Source: Roseivirga sp. E12
GTDB lineage: Bacteria > Bacteroidota > Bacteroidia > Cytophagales > Cyclobacteriaceae
Length of the DNA: 64,000 nucleotides
Direction: 5' to 3'
NCBI RefSeq assembly: GCF_017592825.1
Contig: NZ_JAGFMD010000001.1
Coordinates: 434,001-498,000 of the forward strand
Part shown: positions 33,163-42,057 of the stretch, piece by piece
How positions within the stretch are numbered: the first letter of the stretch is position 1
Layout of the letters: every line of letters starts with the position of its first letter
The notes under the pieces: generated by a model
Database searches by the model: none
Seen by the model: the letters and a program-made list of their open reading frames with translations, nothing else
What the model was told of the DNA's origin: nothing
Made by a program: the position numbers and the translations under genes

Positions 33163-34224
33163 TTACATCTGAATATCGTATACAGCAGGGTATGGCTCTG
33201 GTATTTCATCGGCCTCTTCGTCAATCATCTCTCGCATATCGATTTCTATTCCACGAGCCATTGTAGTAATCGGTACATCATTGGCCGAACCTTCAAAAGG
33301 ATTTTCACCAGCTGTGCCTATGCGTTGCATGGTATTAAATATCCATGATACAAGTGCAGAGAATGGCACGGCAAGCCAAACAAAATACTCACCCAGCCCA
33401 TGACCATTTTGGATCAGCTTAACACCAATTTCCGAAAACTCAGGAACGACACCAAGGGGTAATAAGAAGATGAACAGGTTGACAAAGTCATAGGTGAGTG
33501 TTGCATACTGGCGCGGGTAGGGGAAGTTCTTTATTCTTTCTGATTTACCTTGAAGGGTAAAGAACTCTTTTAGTACACCTTCCAATTCTAAAAAAGAAAA
33601 TTCCCAAATTAGCCCTGCATCTTTGAGTTCTCGAATGTGTTTTGACTGAAGGGTAAGAACTGCATTGGCTTTGTTCTTTTTTGACATTACATAGGCTAAG
33701 TCGTCTTTAGAAAGTAAGCGACCCAGTTCTTCTTCCAAGGGAACATTGAGCTCTGGTAAGTTTAGCATTTCGGTCCATTCTTTATGAGACTTTGACTTTG
33801 ATATGGTTTCCCATGGCTTACCCTGTCTTAGTGCATATCGTAGGCAACTCATCCATGCTATCTGTCTATGAATCAATATTGTACGCTCTTTTTTGAGCGA
33901 GTCATTAGTCCTTGGTTCTACGGCATGCTCGTTGTTAACCATATCTCTTACCATCATTGCCCAAGTCCTGCAATTGTTGACAATACCACCCCAAATCATT
34001 CTAGCCTCCCATATTCGGCCATAAGCTGCATTATTTTGGAAGCCAATCAAAAAGGCTACCGCTGTACCAACGAGCGCAATCGGGGTCCATGGTAGTTGCA
34101 TCCACTGGAGTCCTAATAGTTCATAAAGAATGGTAATGACAAATGCGAAAAACAAGAAGAAACGTGTTTCACGTTTTGTCCAACGCATCATGTCGCGCTT
34201 CGAATATTTCTTTTTGGTGTACAT
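33163..34224 (-). CDS. Bestrophin-family ion channel protein, 353 aa
   Basis: The protein matches bacterial bestrophins (UPF0187): basic start, membrane segments near residues 22-40 and 45-62, the typical AVAFLIGFQNNAAYGRIWEARMIWG (residues 57-80), and later LLPLGVVPEFSEIG and PFSALVSWIFNTMQRIGTAGENPFEG. Bacterial bestrophins form pentameric ion channels; the selectivity cannot be deduced here. It is the first gene of a pair with the DUF6090 gene and is divergent from the sugar isomerase-like gene. Confidence 0.9.
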   Translation of the reverse strand: MYTKKKYSKRDMMRWTKRETRFFLFFAFVITILYELLGLQWMQLPWTPIALVGTAVAFLIGFQNNAAYGRIWEARMIWGGIVNNCRTWAMMVRDMVNNEHAVEPRTNDSLKKERTILIHRQIAWMSCLRYALRQGKPWETISKSKSHKEWTEMLNLPELNVPLEEELGRLLSKDDLAYVMSKKNKANAVLTLQSKHIRELKDAGLIWEFSFLELEGVLKEFFTLQGKSERIKNFPYPRQYATLTYDFVNLFIFLLPLGVVPEFSEIGVKLIQNGHGLGEYFVWLAVPFSALVSWIFNTMQRIGTAGENPFEGSANDVPITTMARGIEIDMREMIDEEADEIPEPYPAVYDIQM

Positions 34225-34297
34225 GTTGAAGGGTTTGTCTTTCTAAATATAACTAGCTCTTGATATTTTGTATATTGATTGCCATCAAATCCAATTT

Positions 34298-35203
34298 ATG
34301 AAACGAAGAGATTTTATTGCTTCAAGCACTTTTGCCACAGCGGGGTTGACCTTTGGTGTCAATAGCTGGTTTAATTCGAATCAGAATGAATCATTCAAAT
34401 TGAACTATGCACCGCATTTCGGGATGTTCAAGAATTCAGCTCCTGACGGTTTTCTCAATGAATTAGATTTCATGGCTGAGCAAGGATTTAAATCGCTAGA
34501 AGATAATGACATGAAGAAGCGATCTTTAGAAGATCAAAAGGCGATTGCTGGCAGAATGGAGAGGCACGGAATGGCCATGGGGGTCTTTGTAGCACACACC
34601 ATTTATTGGAATGAGCCTAACCTAGCCAGTGGTAGAAGTCAATGGAGAGCCGAGTTTTTGAAGGAGATAAAAGAGTCTGTCGAAGTAGCTAAACGTGTCA
34701 ATGCCAAATGGATGACTGTTGTGCCGGGCCATCTGGATTTAAGGAAGGACATGGGCTATCAAACTGCCAATGTCATAGAGACCCTAAAGCAGGCGTGTGA
34801 TATACTGGAAGCCCATAATCTGGTAATGGTTTTGGAACCTCTCAACCCGAGAAATCATCCCGGCTTGTTTTTGACGAAAGCCTCTCAGGCCTATGAGATA
34901 TGTAAGGCTGTGGACAGCCCATCATGCAAAATTTTATATGATATCTATCACCAACAGATTACTGAAGGAAACTTGATCCCAAACATTGAATCATCTTGGG
35001 ACGAGATCGCTTACTTTCAAATAGGAGATAATCCGGGTAGAAAGGAGCCTACTACAGGTGAAATAAACTATCCGAACGTCTTCAAATACATTTATGAAAA
35101 AGGGTATCGTGATATTTTAGGTATGGAACATGGTAACTCTTTAAAAGGGATCGAAGGGGAGAAAGCTGTTATCGAGGCATATAGAAAATGTGATAGTTTC
35201 TAG
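34298..35203 (+). CDS. Tat-exported TIM-barrel sugar isomerase/hydroxypyruvate isomerase-like protein, 301 aa
   Basis: The start MKRRDFIASSTFATAGLTFG is a Tat signal with the twin arginine. An AP-endonuclease-2/xylose-isomerase-like TIM barrel follows, with metal-binding residues suggested by VLEPLNPRNHPG (Glu), ILYDIYHQQITEG (Asp and His) and GMEHGNS (Glu near the C-terminus). This is the hydroxypyruvate isomerase branch. The substrate is likely an exported sugar or keto-acid. ATG 34298 was chosen over an in-frame TTG at 34268. Its TAG abuts the stop of the convergent antiporter gene (TAGCTA, no gap). Confidence 0.88.
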   Translation: MKRRDFIASSTFATAGLTFGVNSWFNSNQNESFKLNYAPHFGMFKNSAPDGFLNELDFMAEQGFKSLEDNDMKKRSLEDQKAIAGRMERHGMAMGVFVAHTIYWNEPNLASGRSQWRAEFLKEIKESVEVAKRVNAKWMTVVPGHLDLRKDMGYQTANVIETLKQACDILEAHNLVMVLEPLNPRNHPGLFLTKASQAYEICKAVDSPSCKILYDIYHQQITEGNLIPNIESSWDEIAYFQIGDNPGRKEPTTGEINYPNVFKYIYEKGYRDILGMEHGNSLKGIEGEKAVIEAYRKCDSF

Positions 35204-37066
35204 CTAGGCTTCCATGATGGACCTAAATTCTGCGAGAGCAGCGCTAGTTCCAATCACTGTCATTACATCACCGATGAGTAAATGAGTATTTCCGTGAGGA
35301 ATAAATACTTCACCACCTCTTCGTAGAATTACTAGAGACCCTGATGGAGGGAAGGCAATATCTCTAACAAGCTTTCTATCAATCGAAGGCTTAGTCACCA
35401 AAACTTCTTCAACTCGATACACATCGAAACTAGTTGACAAGGAGTCTACAGCATTCGGTCTCATCACGATATCCTCGATATGATTGGCGATCAGTTCATC
35501 ATGGTCAACAAGCTTTATCTTACTTTCAGGGCTTAACATTTCATGGTCGGCCGATTGCTTTCTAGTAATAATCTTGCTGTGGCCCAAGGCACCGTGAATG
35601 TGATGTGTCAATTCCCTGTTCAAAGTATTCGATTCGGTTAAGATTACTACTAAGTCCCCAGTTCTTATTTCTAATTCATCCAGAACCTTCGTAGTTATTT
35701 GCTTTAGTTTCTGGAATGGAAGACTCTTCTTTTCGAATAGAGGCATGACGTCCTCTTTTTGCAAAAGTGTGATAAATGAAAGATTATGCATCTTAAAGCG
35801 CTCTGCTAGATATAAGCTCGACTTGCTACCACCTAAAAGAATAATATTATGGAATTCTTCATGATTCTTTTTGCTTAGTGTTCTGTATATGAGAGGAGAT
35901 ATTAGGCTGGTAATGATGGCAGCAGCCACTATTCCCGCATTATCGGCTGTATCAATTACCTCCAATGAAAGGCCGATTTGAGCGGCAGCGATTGTAAGTC
36001 CTAACCGTGCAGTTAAAAGTACCCCTCCAGATAAGGCCTTCTTTAGTCCGAAAATACCGACCATAATTAAGGCTGGAATTATCTGAGTTAAGAAAAAGCC
36101 TACAATTAAAACGAGTATGAATGGAATAGACTCTTGGAACTGACTTAAAGCCGAAAGGTCAAGGTTTACGCCTACCATTATAAAGAAGATGGGTATGAAG
36201 AATCCATAACTCATGCCATCAAGTTTAAAAAGTAGGGCTGAGCGTTCCTTTATTACAAACATGCTTAGCAATGTTCCAGCAAAGAAGGCGCCCATAACTA
36301 GTTCTGTACCTATGGCTTGTGCTACGATTACAAATAGAAATAAGAGTGCCATAGTACCCCTTACTTTGATTTGACTAGCCGCATGCTCAAGTCTGTAAAG
36401 TAACTTTTGAAAAGTCCTCATTTTAACTAATCGCTTGCCAGCGATATAAGTGATAATGAACACGATGAAGATCACACCAAATAGCAATAATTCGACCTCA
36501 AAGCCATTTTTCAAAACACCTGAGTAAATCGAAATAAGAATTATACTCATTACCGTAGCAATGGCACCTTCCATGAGCATTATCTGACCAAACTTCCTTT
36601 TCAATTCACCATCCGCTTTCAATATTGGTACAGTAATACTTAAAGCCACAGTGGGCAGCAGCATACTGAAAAACACAATGTCTAAGGGTATAAAAAGGCT
36701 AACCAACCACGCAAAAGGAATGGATAGGACCAATGAACCAAAGTAGATGACGATGGAGACAAGAAGGGTATTGGTAGAGAAATCGATCCATTTGATTCTA
36801 CCTTTCGGGAAGGACGAAATGATTTTGTTGACATTGATCTCTAGACCCGCAAGGAAAATCAGAAGTAGAAAACCGGTTTTTGACAAGAAGGCCATATATG
36901 GCGTTTCATTCACTAAGTCAAAAACATAAGGGCCAATGACTACTCCCATAATGATCTCCACAATCACAGCTGGCAGCTTGCCTATTTCTAACCTAGAAAG
37001 TGTTAGCGGTACTAACCATGCAATCGCGAAAACAAGAAATAGGGGGTAATAATCGAGTGAATCCAT
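35204..37066 (-). CDS. CPA2-family cation:proton antiporter with TrkA-type regulatory domains, 620 aa
   Basis: Twelve or so membrane segments (residues 1-390) include the exchanger core, with GLEINVNKI and GAFFAGTLLS and a terminal VAAAIITSLISPLIYRTL. A Rossmann-like NAD-binding RCK-N domain follows (about 400-520, NIILLGGSKSSLYLAERF), then a TrkA-C domain (about 540-618, ending in a GDVMTVIGTS segment). It should exchange Na+ or K+ for protons under nucleotide control, as KefB/KefC-type systems do. There is no glutathione-gated loop to recognise. It is a single gene whose stop directly abuts that of the sugar isomerase-like gene. Confidence 0.9.
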   Translation of the reverse strand: MDSLDYYPLFLVFAIAWLVPLTLSRLEIGKLPAVIVEIIMGVVIGPYVFDLVNETPYMAFLSKTGFLLLIFLAGLEINVNKIISSFPKGRIKWIDFSTNTLLVSIVIYFGSLVLSIPFAWLVSLFIPLDIVFFSMLLPTVALSITVPILKADGELKRKFGQIMLMEGAIATVMSIILISIYSGVLKNGFEVELLLFGVIFIVFIITYIAGKRLVKMRTFQKLLYRLEHAASQIKVRGTMALLFLFVIVAQAIGTELVMGAFFAGTLLSMFVIKERSALLFKLDGMSYGFFIPIFFIMVGVNLDLSALSQFQESIPFILVLIVGFFLTQIIPALIMVGIFGLKKALSGGVLLTARLGLTIAAAQIGLSLEVIDTADNAGIVAAAIITSLISPLIYRTLSKKNHEEFHNIILLGGSKSSLYLAERFKMHNLSFITLLQKEDVMPLFEKKSLPFQKLKQITTKVLDELEIRTGDLVVILTESNTLNRELTHHIHGALGHSKIITRKQSADHEMLSPESKIKLVDHDELIANHIEDIVMRPNAVDSLSTSFDVYRVEEVLVTKPSIDRKLVRDIAFPPSGSLVILRRGGEVFIPHGNTHLLIGDVMTVIGTSAALAEFRSIMEA

Positions 37067-37126
37067 AAATTTTCCTTACTGCCACAAATCAAGCAACGAG
37101 TAAATTAATGAATTGTAATGAAAGAC

Positions 37127-37813
37127 CTAGAGGTTTGTCAGTACTTCGATCATTTGATTGAAAGATTCTTCATTTGATATCCATCGCTTGAATTTTCTGT
37201 ACTTCAATGATGTGAGGTCCGAAGATGGAAAAAGGACTTTTATATGGACTAGCGCCATTAGAAAGCTTCCTGTAACAGAAGGATGGAATTGATCGGGCTG
37301 ATAAAGGGATAGCTTCTCGAAGTTTTCATGAAAGTGTTTCCAGACTTCACCACCTCTCACAAGCAATACCTTGTTTAATTGAGAAGCATCAGTGTGATTC
37401 TTTATCACACCTTCAAAAGTTTGATAGTATTGTACAGAAGGCCAAACCATGAAATAAGCCGGCTTGGCATCGTTTTCTATTGCTAGCTTTGAGATTTTCC
37501 CACCATAATCTATAAGTGAGCTTCTTCCATAAGACTGTGAGGATGGACCCTGCTGAAAGATTACATAGTCAAACTTGTTTTTGCTGATCAAGCCTTGGAT
37601 TAACCCATCATTCCAGTGATCCTCAAGGCCATAATTAGGTAGACATATGCATTGTGAATCGATATGCTCCCCAAGATCTTTTGCGAGCTCTTCAACAATA
37701 CCCGGTAGATCATTTGAATATGTCAGGCTATTGCCTATAAATAAGACTTTTTGAGCATATGCACTGTTAATTAACCAAAACAGTGATAAAGCAAATGGTA
37801 GTAGTTTTCTCAT
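37127..37813 (-). CDS. Exported SGNH/GDSL-like hydrolase, 228 aa
   Basis: After a signal peptide (residues 1-20, ending AYAQ) comes LFIGNSLTYSNDLPG, with the block I serine, and near the C-terminus PDQFHPSVTGSF, which holds the Asp-x-x-His of block V. Gly and Asn oxyanion positions can be placed near LPNYG and in the central GPSSQSYG. The pattern fits SGNH esterases of the DUF4886-like group, acting on esters of carbohydrates or lipids in the periplasm. The precise substrate is unknown. No operon partner is evident. Confidence 0.8.
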   Translation of the reverse strand: MRKLLPFALSLFWLINSAYAQKVLFIGNSLTYSNDLPGIVEELAKDLGEHIDSQCICLPNYGLEDHWNDGLIQGLISKNKFDYVIFQQGPSSQSYGRSSLIDYGGKISKLAIENDAKPAYFMVWPSVQYYQTFEGVIKNHTDASQLNKVLLVRGGEVWKHFHENFEKLSLYQPDQFHPSVTGSFLMALVHIKVLFPSSDLTSLKYRKFKRWISNEESFNQMIEVLTNL

Positions 37814-37899
37814 TCTTAAGAAGTTAAACCTCTCAGTAGAGAAAAACCCTTATTGGCTGATTGGGTATAGATTTTGGATTCAAAATGCCTGAAACTTGT

Positions 37900-38265
37900 T
37901 CAGTGCTTCAGCTCTGAGAAAACGACTTCCCCTTTGTACTCAACCTTAGAAATATGATGACTAGTGCCATTACTTAACAAAGACCAATATTCTGGATACT
38001 TAACGGTGATTTGATTTCCCAATAGTCGCTTTTTTAGGTCATCAATGTTAAGCCCTTGTTCTAGGCCCCGGTTGATGTAAAACATATCATTGCTTTCTCT
38101 GAGCTTAAATACAATATCATTTTCGCCACCCTCATAAATGTTGGAAACAATGCCATTGGCAATTGTCAACTCGTTTTCGGGAAGTGAAGGAACAGGACGG
38201 AGTGTCAAGCTTAGGAGAATGATTACCGAAAACCCAGAAATTAAGAGGATCAGAGGCTTCTTCAT
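37900..38265 (-). CDS. Uncharacterised membrane-anchored protein, 121 aa
   Basis: One N-terminal membrane segment or signal sequence (about residues 5-22) is followed by an 80-residue soluble part with alternating hydrophobic strands (ANGIVSNIYEGGENDIVFKL, GNQITVKYPEYWSLL) suggestive of a small OB-like or SH3-like beta barrel. No catalytic residues or family are recognised. It stands alone on the minus strand; the 233 bases upstream before the alpha/beta hydrolase gene hold no supported gene. Confidence 0.6.
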   Translation of the reverse strand: MKKPLILLISGFSVIILLSLTLRPVPSLPENELTIANGIVSNIYEGGENDIVFKLRESNDMFYINRGLEQGLNIDDLKKRLLGNQITVKYPEYWSLLSNGTSHHISKVEYKGEVVFSELKH

Positions 38266-38498
38266 GTCAGTAAAGATTGATTTGGAAGGATCAATTTGTC
38301 TAAAAAGAATCGAATATGCAATTCCGCTTCAAATCGATAACAATCAAGAGAACCGTATATTACTCTCTAGAAACCAGAAAGATGATTCATTCCTTAGTAC
38401 TCTTTTGTGGTCTATTGATGAGCACTAATCCAATCGCTTATGACTTTGGAGAGCGAAAAGCTAGGAGTTGACTACATCAAATTCTATGAAGTTGGCAA

Positions 38499-39506
38499 TT
38501 AGTCAATTCCTAATCTATCTTTCAAAAAGGTCATGCTACGCTGTCTGGCCAAAGTATTTGCTTGTCCGTCTACGCCATTTGTTTTGTTATCAAAACCATG
38601 ATTGGCATCCTGATAGTTATGGATTGTGGCTACACCGCCACCATTGTTAGAGACTGTCTCTAACATGCAATTAGAATTGCTGGTCAGTGGATCTTCAGAC
38701 GCCAAGTGGATCATGAAATCGATTGTCGTCTGAAAAATACTAGTTCCATTACATGGATTGCCATAATAGCTGTTGTGAAATGAGCCAGGATAATACATCA
38801 CCCCAGCGACAAAGCCTCCAGACTCAGGCGTAGGAGCTGGACTTCGAATTTCATTGGTATACAATGTGCCGCTATATGATTGAGACCATTCCCAGTCAAC
38901 AGGGGTGGCTTGGGTATCGAATAAAGTGCTCTGTACGGCAGTAGCTCCATGGGAGAAGCCCAAAATCGCTACGTTATTGGATTGAACTATAGGCGTTCCG
39001 TCTTCTCTAACTAGGCTTCTCAATAACTCTAAGGTGTTGAAAGCGTCATAATTCCTGACAAATGAGGCGCTAATTTGAAACTGAAGCGGTGGGTTCTTCC
39101 ATTCTCCTTCGTTTTCAACTGTGCCTCTTCTGAAATAACTCCCTGGGAAAGCCGATACTATATTCTCATTGTCGAGCATTGATTTCCATTCATCATTTTG
39201 GTTAGAGAGCTCCCATTGCACAATGGTATCATCTACACCATCATTATTGGTATCTGAATCCTGCCAATTACCGCCAGAACCATGCATTACTACTGTGCCA
39301 GGTAAGTTGACGGATGATGATGGTATTGAAATAAATATGGGTAGCTGGATATTGTCAATGGCATTGACGAATAGTACTGTGTCCCGAGTAGCATTTGGAA
39401 TAACAATTTTACCTGTTAAGTCTATTAGGGGTCCGCCACTGTCATCTTCAGTTTTGCAGGAGGCCAGGATAAGAATCATTGCCGTAGCAAGAAAAAATCG
39501 ATTCAT
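38499..39506 (-). CDS. Alpha/beta-hydrolase lipoprotein (dienelactone hydrolase-like), 335 aa
   Basis: A lipoprotein signal with lipobox LASC precedes an alpha/beta-hydrolase fold. The nucleophile elbow is GFSHGA near residue 196, the oxyanion segment is VVMHGSGGN, and the likely catalytic histidine is in DANHGFDN near the C-terminus. An insertion at residues 70-85 reads DSDTNNDGVDDT, a calcium-binding-like thrombospondin type III motif. It should hydrolyse an ester or lactone on the outer side of a membrane. ATG 39506 was preferred over ATG 39539 since the lipoprotein signal begins there. Confidence 0.8.
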   Translation of the reverse strand: MNRFFLATAMILILASCKTEDDSGGPLIDLTGKIVIPNATRDTVLFVNAIDNIQLPIFISIPSSSVNLPGTVVMHGSGGNWQDSDTNNDGVDDTIVQWELSNQNDEWKSMLDNENIVSAFPGSYFRRGTVENEGEWKNPPLQFQISASFVRNYDAFNTLELLRSLVREDGTPIVQSNNVAILGFSHGATAVQSTLFDTQATPVDWEWSQSYSGTLYTNEIRSPAPTPESGGFVAGVMYYPGSFHNSYYGNPCNGTSIFQTTIDFMIHLASEDPLTSNSNCMLETVSNNGGGVATIHNYQDANHGFDNKTNGVDGQANTLARQRSMTFLKDRLGID

Positions 39507-39595
39507 AATAATTCTGTTTTGGAGTCTCAATTTAGCCAATAGGAAATAAAACTCGTAATGACTTTTCTGAGAACGGCAATGCTGAAAAACTCAGA

Positions 39596-40729
39596 TTATG
39601 TGCTACTTATTTTCGTCTTTACGAATTCTGTAGGTGTGAGGCCATTCTTGCTTTTAAATGCTCTATTGAATGTGCTCTTACTGTTAAACCCAACTTCATA
39701 AGCGAGACCAGCTATTGTTTCCTTGACTAAATAGCCTGATCTAAGTCTATGTTCTGCTTCTTCAATGCGTAGGTCATTGATAAATCGAAAGAAGTTCTTT
39801 CGGTACTCTGAATTCAAGAATTGAGAAAGTACATAGGGCTGAACACTCAGCTCATCGGCAAGGTCTTTTAATTTCAATTCTGAGATTGTGTAAACCTTCT
39901 CTTCTCGGATAAGCAAATCCAGATCCTTATGTAGCTTCTTCTTTACATCAACAGATAATTCAGAATCCCTGTTTTGATCACCATTATATCCTATTGAGGA
40001 ATAGATCTCAGGTCTTCTCCATGATTTGACAACTAGTGTCAAGACTATACCGGCAATAAGCAAGAGATATAGGAAATCCGCATTGTTGTTGAATTGATAG
40101 TAACCACCAGAAACTATAAGGATTTGCATGGTAAGGACGATTAGTCCGAATAGCCCTGTGACAAGGGTAAGCTGTTTAACCCATATGAGGCTTATTCTGG
40201 TAGTCGAAGAAAAGTAATTTCCTAAACTGTCTTCAAAGTGCAGTACCTCCTTTCTAGCAAAACCTATATAGGCGAAAAGATGGATGATCTGTATGGATAT
40301 GAAGATAATGAAGCCAGCTTTTAATGCAGAAGTTATTTCCATAGTCATGAGGTTATCTCTGAAAATGAAACCTATTATGCTAATCAATGCGACTATCAAT
40401 CCGGTAGCGTAATGCTTCATGAGCAAAGACCTGCTTACCGATTTTCCCATCATTTCACGAACATGAAAGAGGATAGAGGGACCAATCCAAAAAGCCAATC
40501 CATGTGAAAGAAATAGAAGGAAAATGAAATAATCCCTAAGTGGCTGAGTGTATGAGCCTCTCATCATAATCCGAAGTGATAGGATGACCATTAGTAAGCC
40601 TAAAAATCGGTTTGCCTTTTTATGACCTCTTTTATGAGTGAATAATAAGACCGACCAGAACAGCCCTAGACAGGCTATGAAGAGTAAAATGGTCTGTTTA
40701 AATATTTCTGAATCCATGGGTAAGTTCAA
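39596..40729 (-). CDS. AraC-family transcriptional regulator with seven-segment membrane N-terminus, 377 aa
   Basis: About seven hydrophobic segments fill residues 8-240. A DNA-binding AraC/XylS domain ends the chain, with the first helix-turn-helix in LADELSVQPYVLSQFLN and the second in AGLAYEVGFNSKSTFNRAFK, then the closing KNGLTPTEF. This membrane-embedded AraC layout is common in Bacteroidota. It is divergent from the DoxX gene, which is a possible target, though no operator was identified in the 99-base gap. Confidence 0.88.
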   Translation of the reverse strand: MNLPMDSEIFKQTILLFIACLGLFWSVLLFTHKRGHKKANRFLGLLMVILSLRIMMRGSYTQPLRDYFIFLLFLSHGLAFWIGPSILFHVREMMGKSVSRSLLMKHYATGLIVALISIIGFIFRDNLMTMEITSALKAGFIIFISIQIIHLFAYIGFARKEVLHFEDSLGNYFSSTTRISLIWVKQLTLVTGLFGLIVLTMQILIVSGGYYQFNNNADFLYLLLIAGIVLTLVVKSWRRPEIYSSIGYNGDQNRDSELSVDVKKKLHKDLDLLIREEKVYTISELKLKDLADELSVQPYVLSQFLNSEYRKNFFRFINDLRIEEAEHRLRSGYLVKETIAGLAYEVGFNSKSTFNRAFKSKNGLTPTEFVKTKISST

Positions 40730-40828
40730 TGCTAACTATCAAGGCTCATAATTGTGTGTCACTTTATAAGTTGCACCAGATGTAATATCCAAAATCATAA
40801 GATTTAACCAAACTCAAAAAGAAGTCTT

Positions 40829-41185
40829 ATGAATAAACCGAAAGTAAAAAGAGTGTTTTCCTGGGTATTGCAAGTTCTATTGTCGCTGGAGTTTATCCTA
40901 GCAGGTCAGGCAAAGTTTACCAATCCAGAAGCATGGCAAAAGCAGTTTGATAGATGGTCCTATCCAGATGGGACCTATTACATCGTTGGAGGTTTGGAGG
41001 TGATTCTCGCCATTCTTCTGTTATTTCCAAAGTACGCTTATAAGGCGGCATTGGGAATGGCGGTGATCATGTTGGGAGCTTCTATAACACATATCATTCA
41101 TGGTGAGAGCAGAACCACAGTCACCATGATTCTAATGGTATTGTTGATTACGTTAAGCTATCTTAGAAAGCCAGAGCTCAAATAG
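40829..41185 (+). CDS. DoxX-family membrane protein, 118 aa
   Basis: Four membrane segments in a short chain, with an early LSLEFILAGQAKFTNPEAW and a central YYIVGGLEVILAILLLFPK, match the DoxX/DoxD-like family. DoxX proteins are associated with quinone or thiosulfate metabolism or with redox homeostasis in different bacteria, and the exact role here is unknown. The gene is followed by a hairpin terminator at 41200-41224 and is divergent from the membrane AraC regulator. Confidence 0.85.
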   Translation: MNKPKVKRVFSWVLQVLLSLEFILAGQAKFTNPEAWQKQFDRWSYPDGTYYIVGGLEVILAILLLFPKYAYKAALGMAVIMLGASITHIIHGESRTTVTMILMVLLITLSYLRKPELK

Positions 41186-41199
41186 GCTAAAACTAGAAT

Positions 41200-41224
41200 G
41201 CCGATCATTATTGCGATCGGCTTT
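41200..41224 (+). terminator. Hairpin terminator after the DoxX gene
   Basis: GCCGATC, an eight-base loop and GATCGGC are followed by TTTCTT. The stem is only seven pairs and the T-run is short, so efficiency is uncertain. Confidence 0.6.
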
Positions 41225-41303
41225 CTTGGTCAGAATGAAAATTAGGTTGTCCTAATAATTGATTATATTAGGAAAGACCTTTTTAAACTAAACCCTTTTC
41301 TTT

Positions 41304-41954
41304 TTGCGAAGCTGGCTGATCGCATTCTCCATTATTCTTATTAATACGGTGGATACCGTTGATTCTTCGGCCTGGAACCTCAGTAAGGAGGATGACGGTA
41401 TTTCAGTTTACACAAAGACTGATTCCAAAAGTGGATTGAAAGTTTTCAGAGGGGTGACTAAAGTAGAAACATCCTTAAGCAATTTGGTTGCTCTGATGAA
41501 AAGTATTGAAGATGGCCCAAATTGGATTTACAATTGCACTGAGGCAAAAGTGTTGAGCGCAGATAACTTTTGGGAGGAATACATCTACTTTAGAAATCAT
41601 GTCCGGTGGCCTTTTCGAGATAGAGACGCTGTTGTACATATGAAACTCGATCAAGACCCTCTGACAGGGATATTGACGATATCAATGAAAGGTGTTCCTG
41701 ACTATATTCCTGAGACTAAAAAGGTGGTTAGAATGCCAGTAATGGAAGGGTATTGGCAGTTGGCTCCAGTAGGCGATCATGTGATCGTGACCTACCAAAT
41801 GATGAGTGACCCCGGTAAGGGTATCCCAGACTTCCTTATCCGAATCAGTTTGATAGATTATCCTTTTGAGACGCTCTCGAAGCTAAGGGATCGAGTTAAT
41901 TTGCCTAAATATCAGAACCTTACCTTCCCAGAACTATCTCTTCCCAAGGAGTGA
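41304..41954 (+). CDS. Exported START-domain lipid-binding-like protein, 216 aa
   Basis: An N-terminal signal-like segment (residues 1-20) precedes a START domain covering almost all of the rest: WNLSKEDDGISVYTKTD at the start, then VALMKSIEDGPNWIYNCTEAKVL, a WPFRDRDAVVHM segment, and EGYWQLAPVGDHVIVTYQ. START domains bind lipids or hydrophobic ligands in a deep cavity. The start is TTG 41304, since an in-frame TAA lies five codons upstream and no ATG is in reach of the signal sequence. It is apparently a single gene. Confidence 0.85.
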   Translation: MRSWLIAFSIILINTVDTVDSSAWNLSKEDDGISVYTKTDSKSGLKVFRGVTKVETSLSNLVALMKSIEDGPNWIYNCTEAKVLSADNFWEEYIYFRNHVRWPFRDRDAVVHMKLDQDPLTGILTISMKGVPDYIPETKKVVRMPVMEGYWQLAPVGDHVIVTYQMMSDPGKGIPDFLIRISLIDYPFETLSKLRDRVNLPKYQNLTFPELSLPKE

Positions 41955-42020
41955 ATTTATAAGCCCGCATACTTTCAATTTTGGCTTCGAATCCAGAAAG
42001 GCTTTCCACTGATGTAAATC

Positions 42021-42053
42021 TTGGTTTTAGAAAGAAAAGATGACTTAGTTTTG
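42021..42053 (+). promoter_or_regulatory. Promoter TTG-N22-TAGTTTTG of the DUF5916 gene
   Basis: TTG at 42021-42023 and TAGTTTTG at 42046-42053 match the Bacteroidota -33/-7 consensus with 22-base spacing. The -7 box ends only four bases before the ATG at 42058, so the mRNA leader would be extremely short or absent. Confidence 0.6.
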
Positions 42054-42057
42054 CAGC

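Noticed and set aside
38138-38428. Plus-strand open frame of 96 codons over the start of the 121-aa gene
   Set aside because: Half of it is antisense to the signal-anchor codons of a better-supported gene, and there is no family likeness or promoter.
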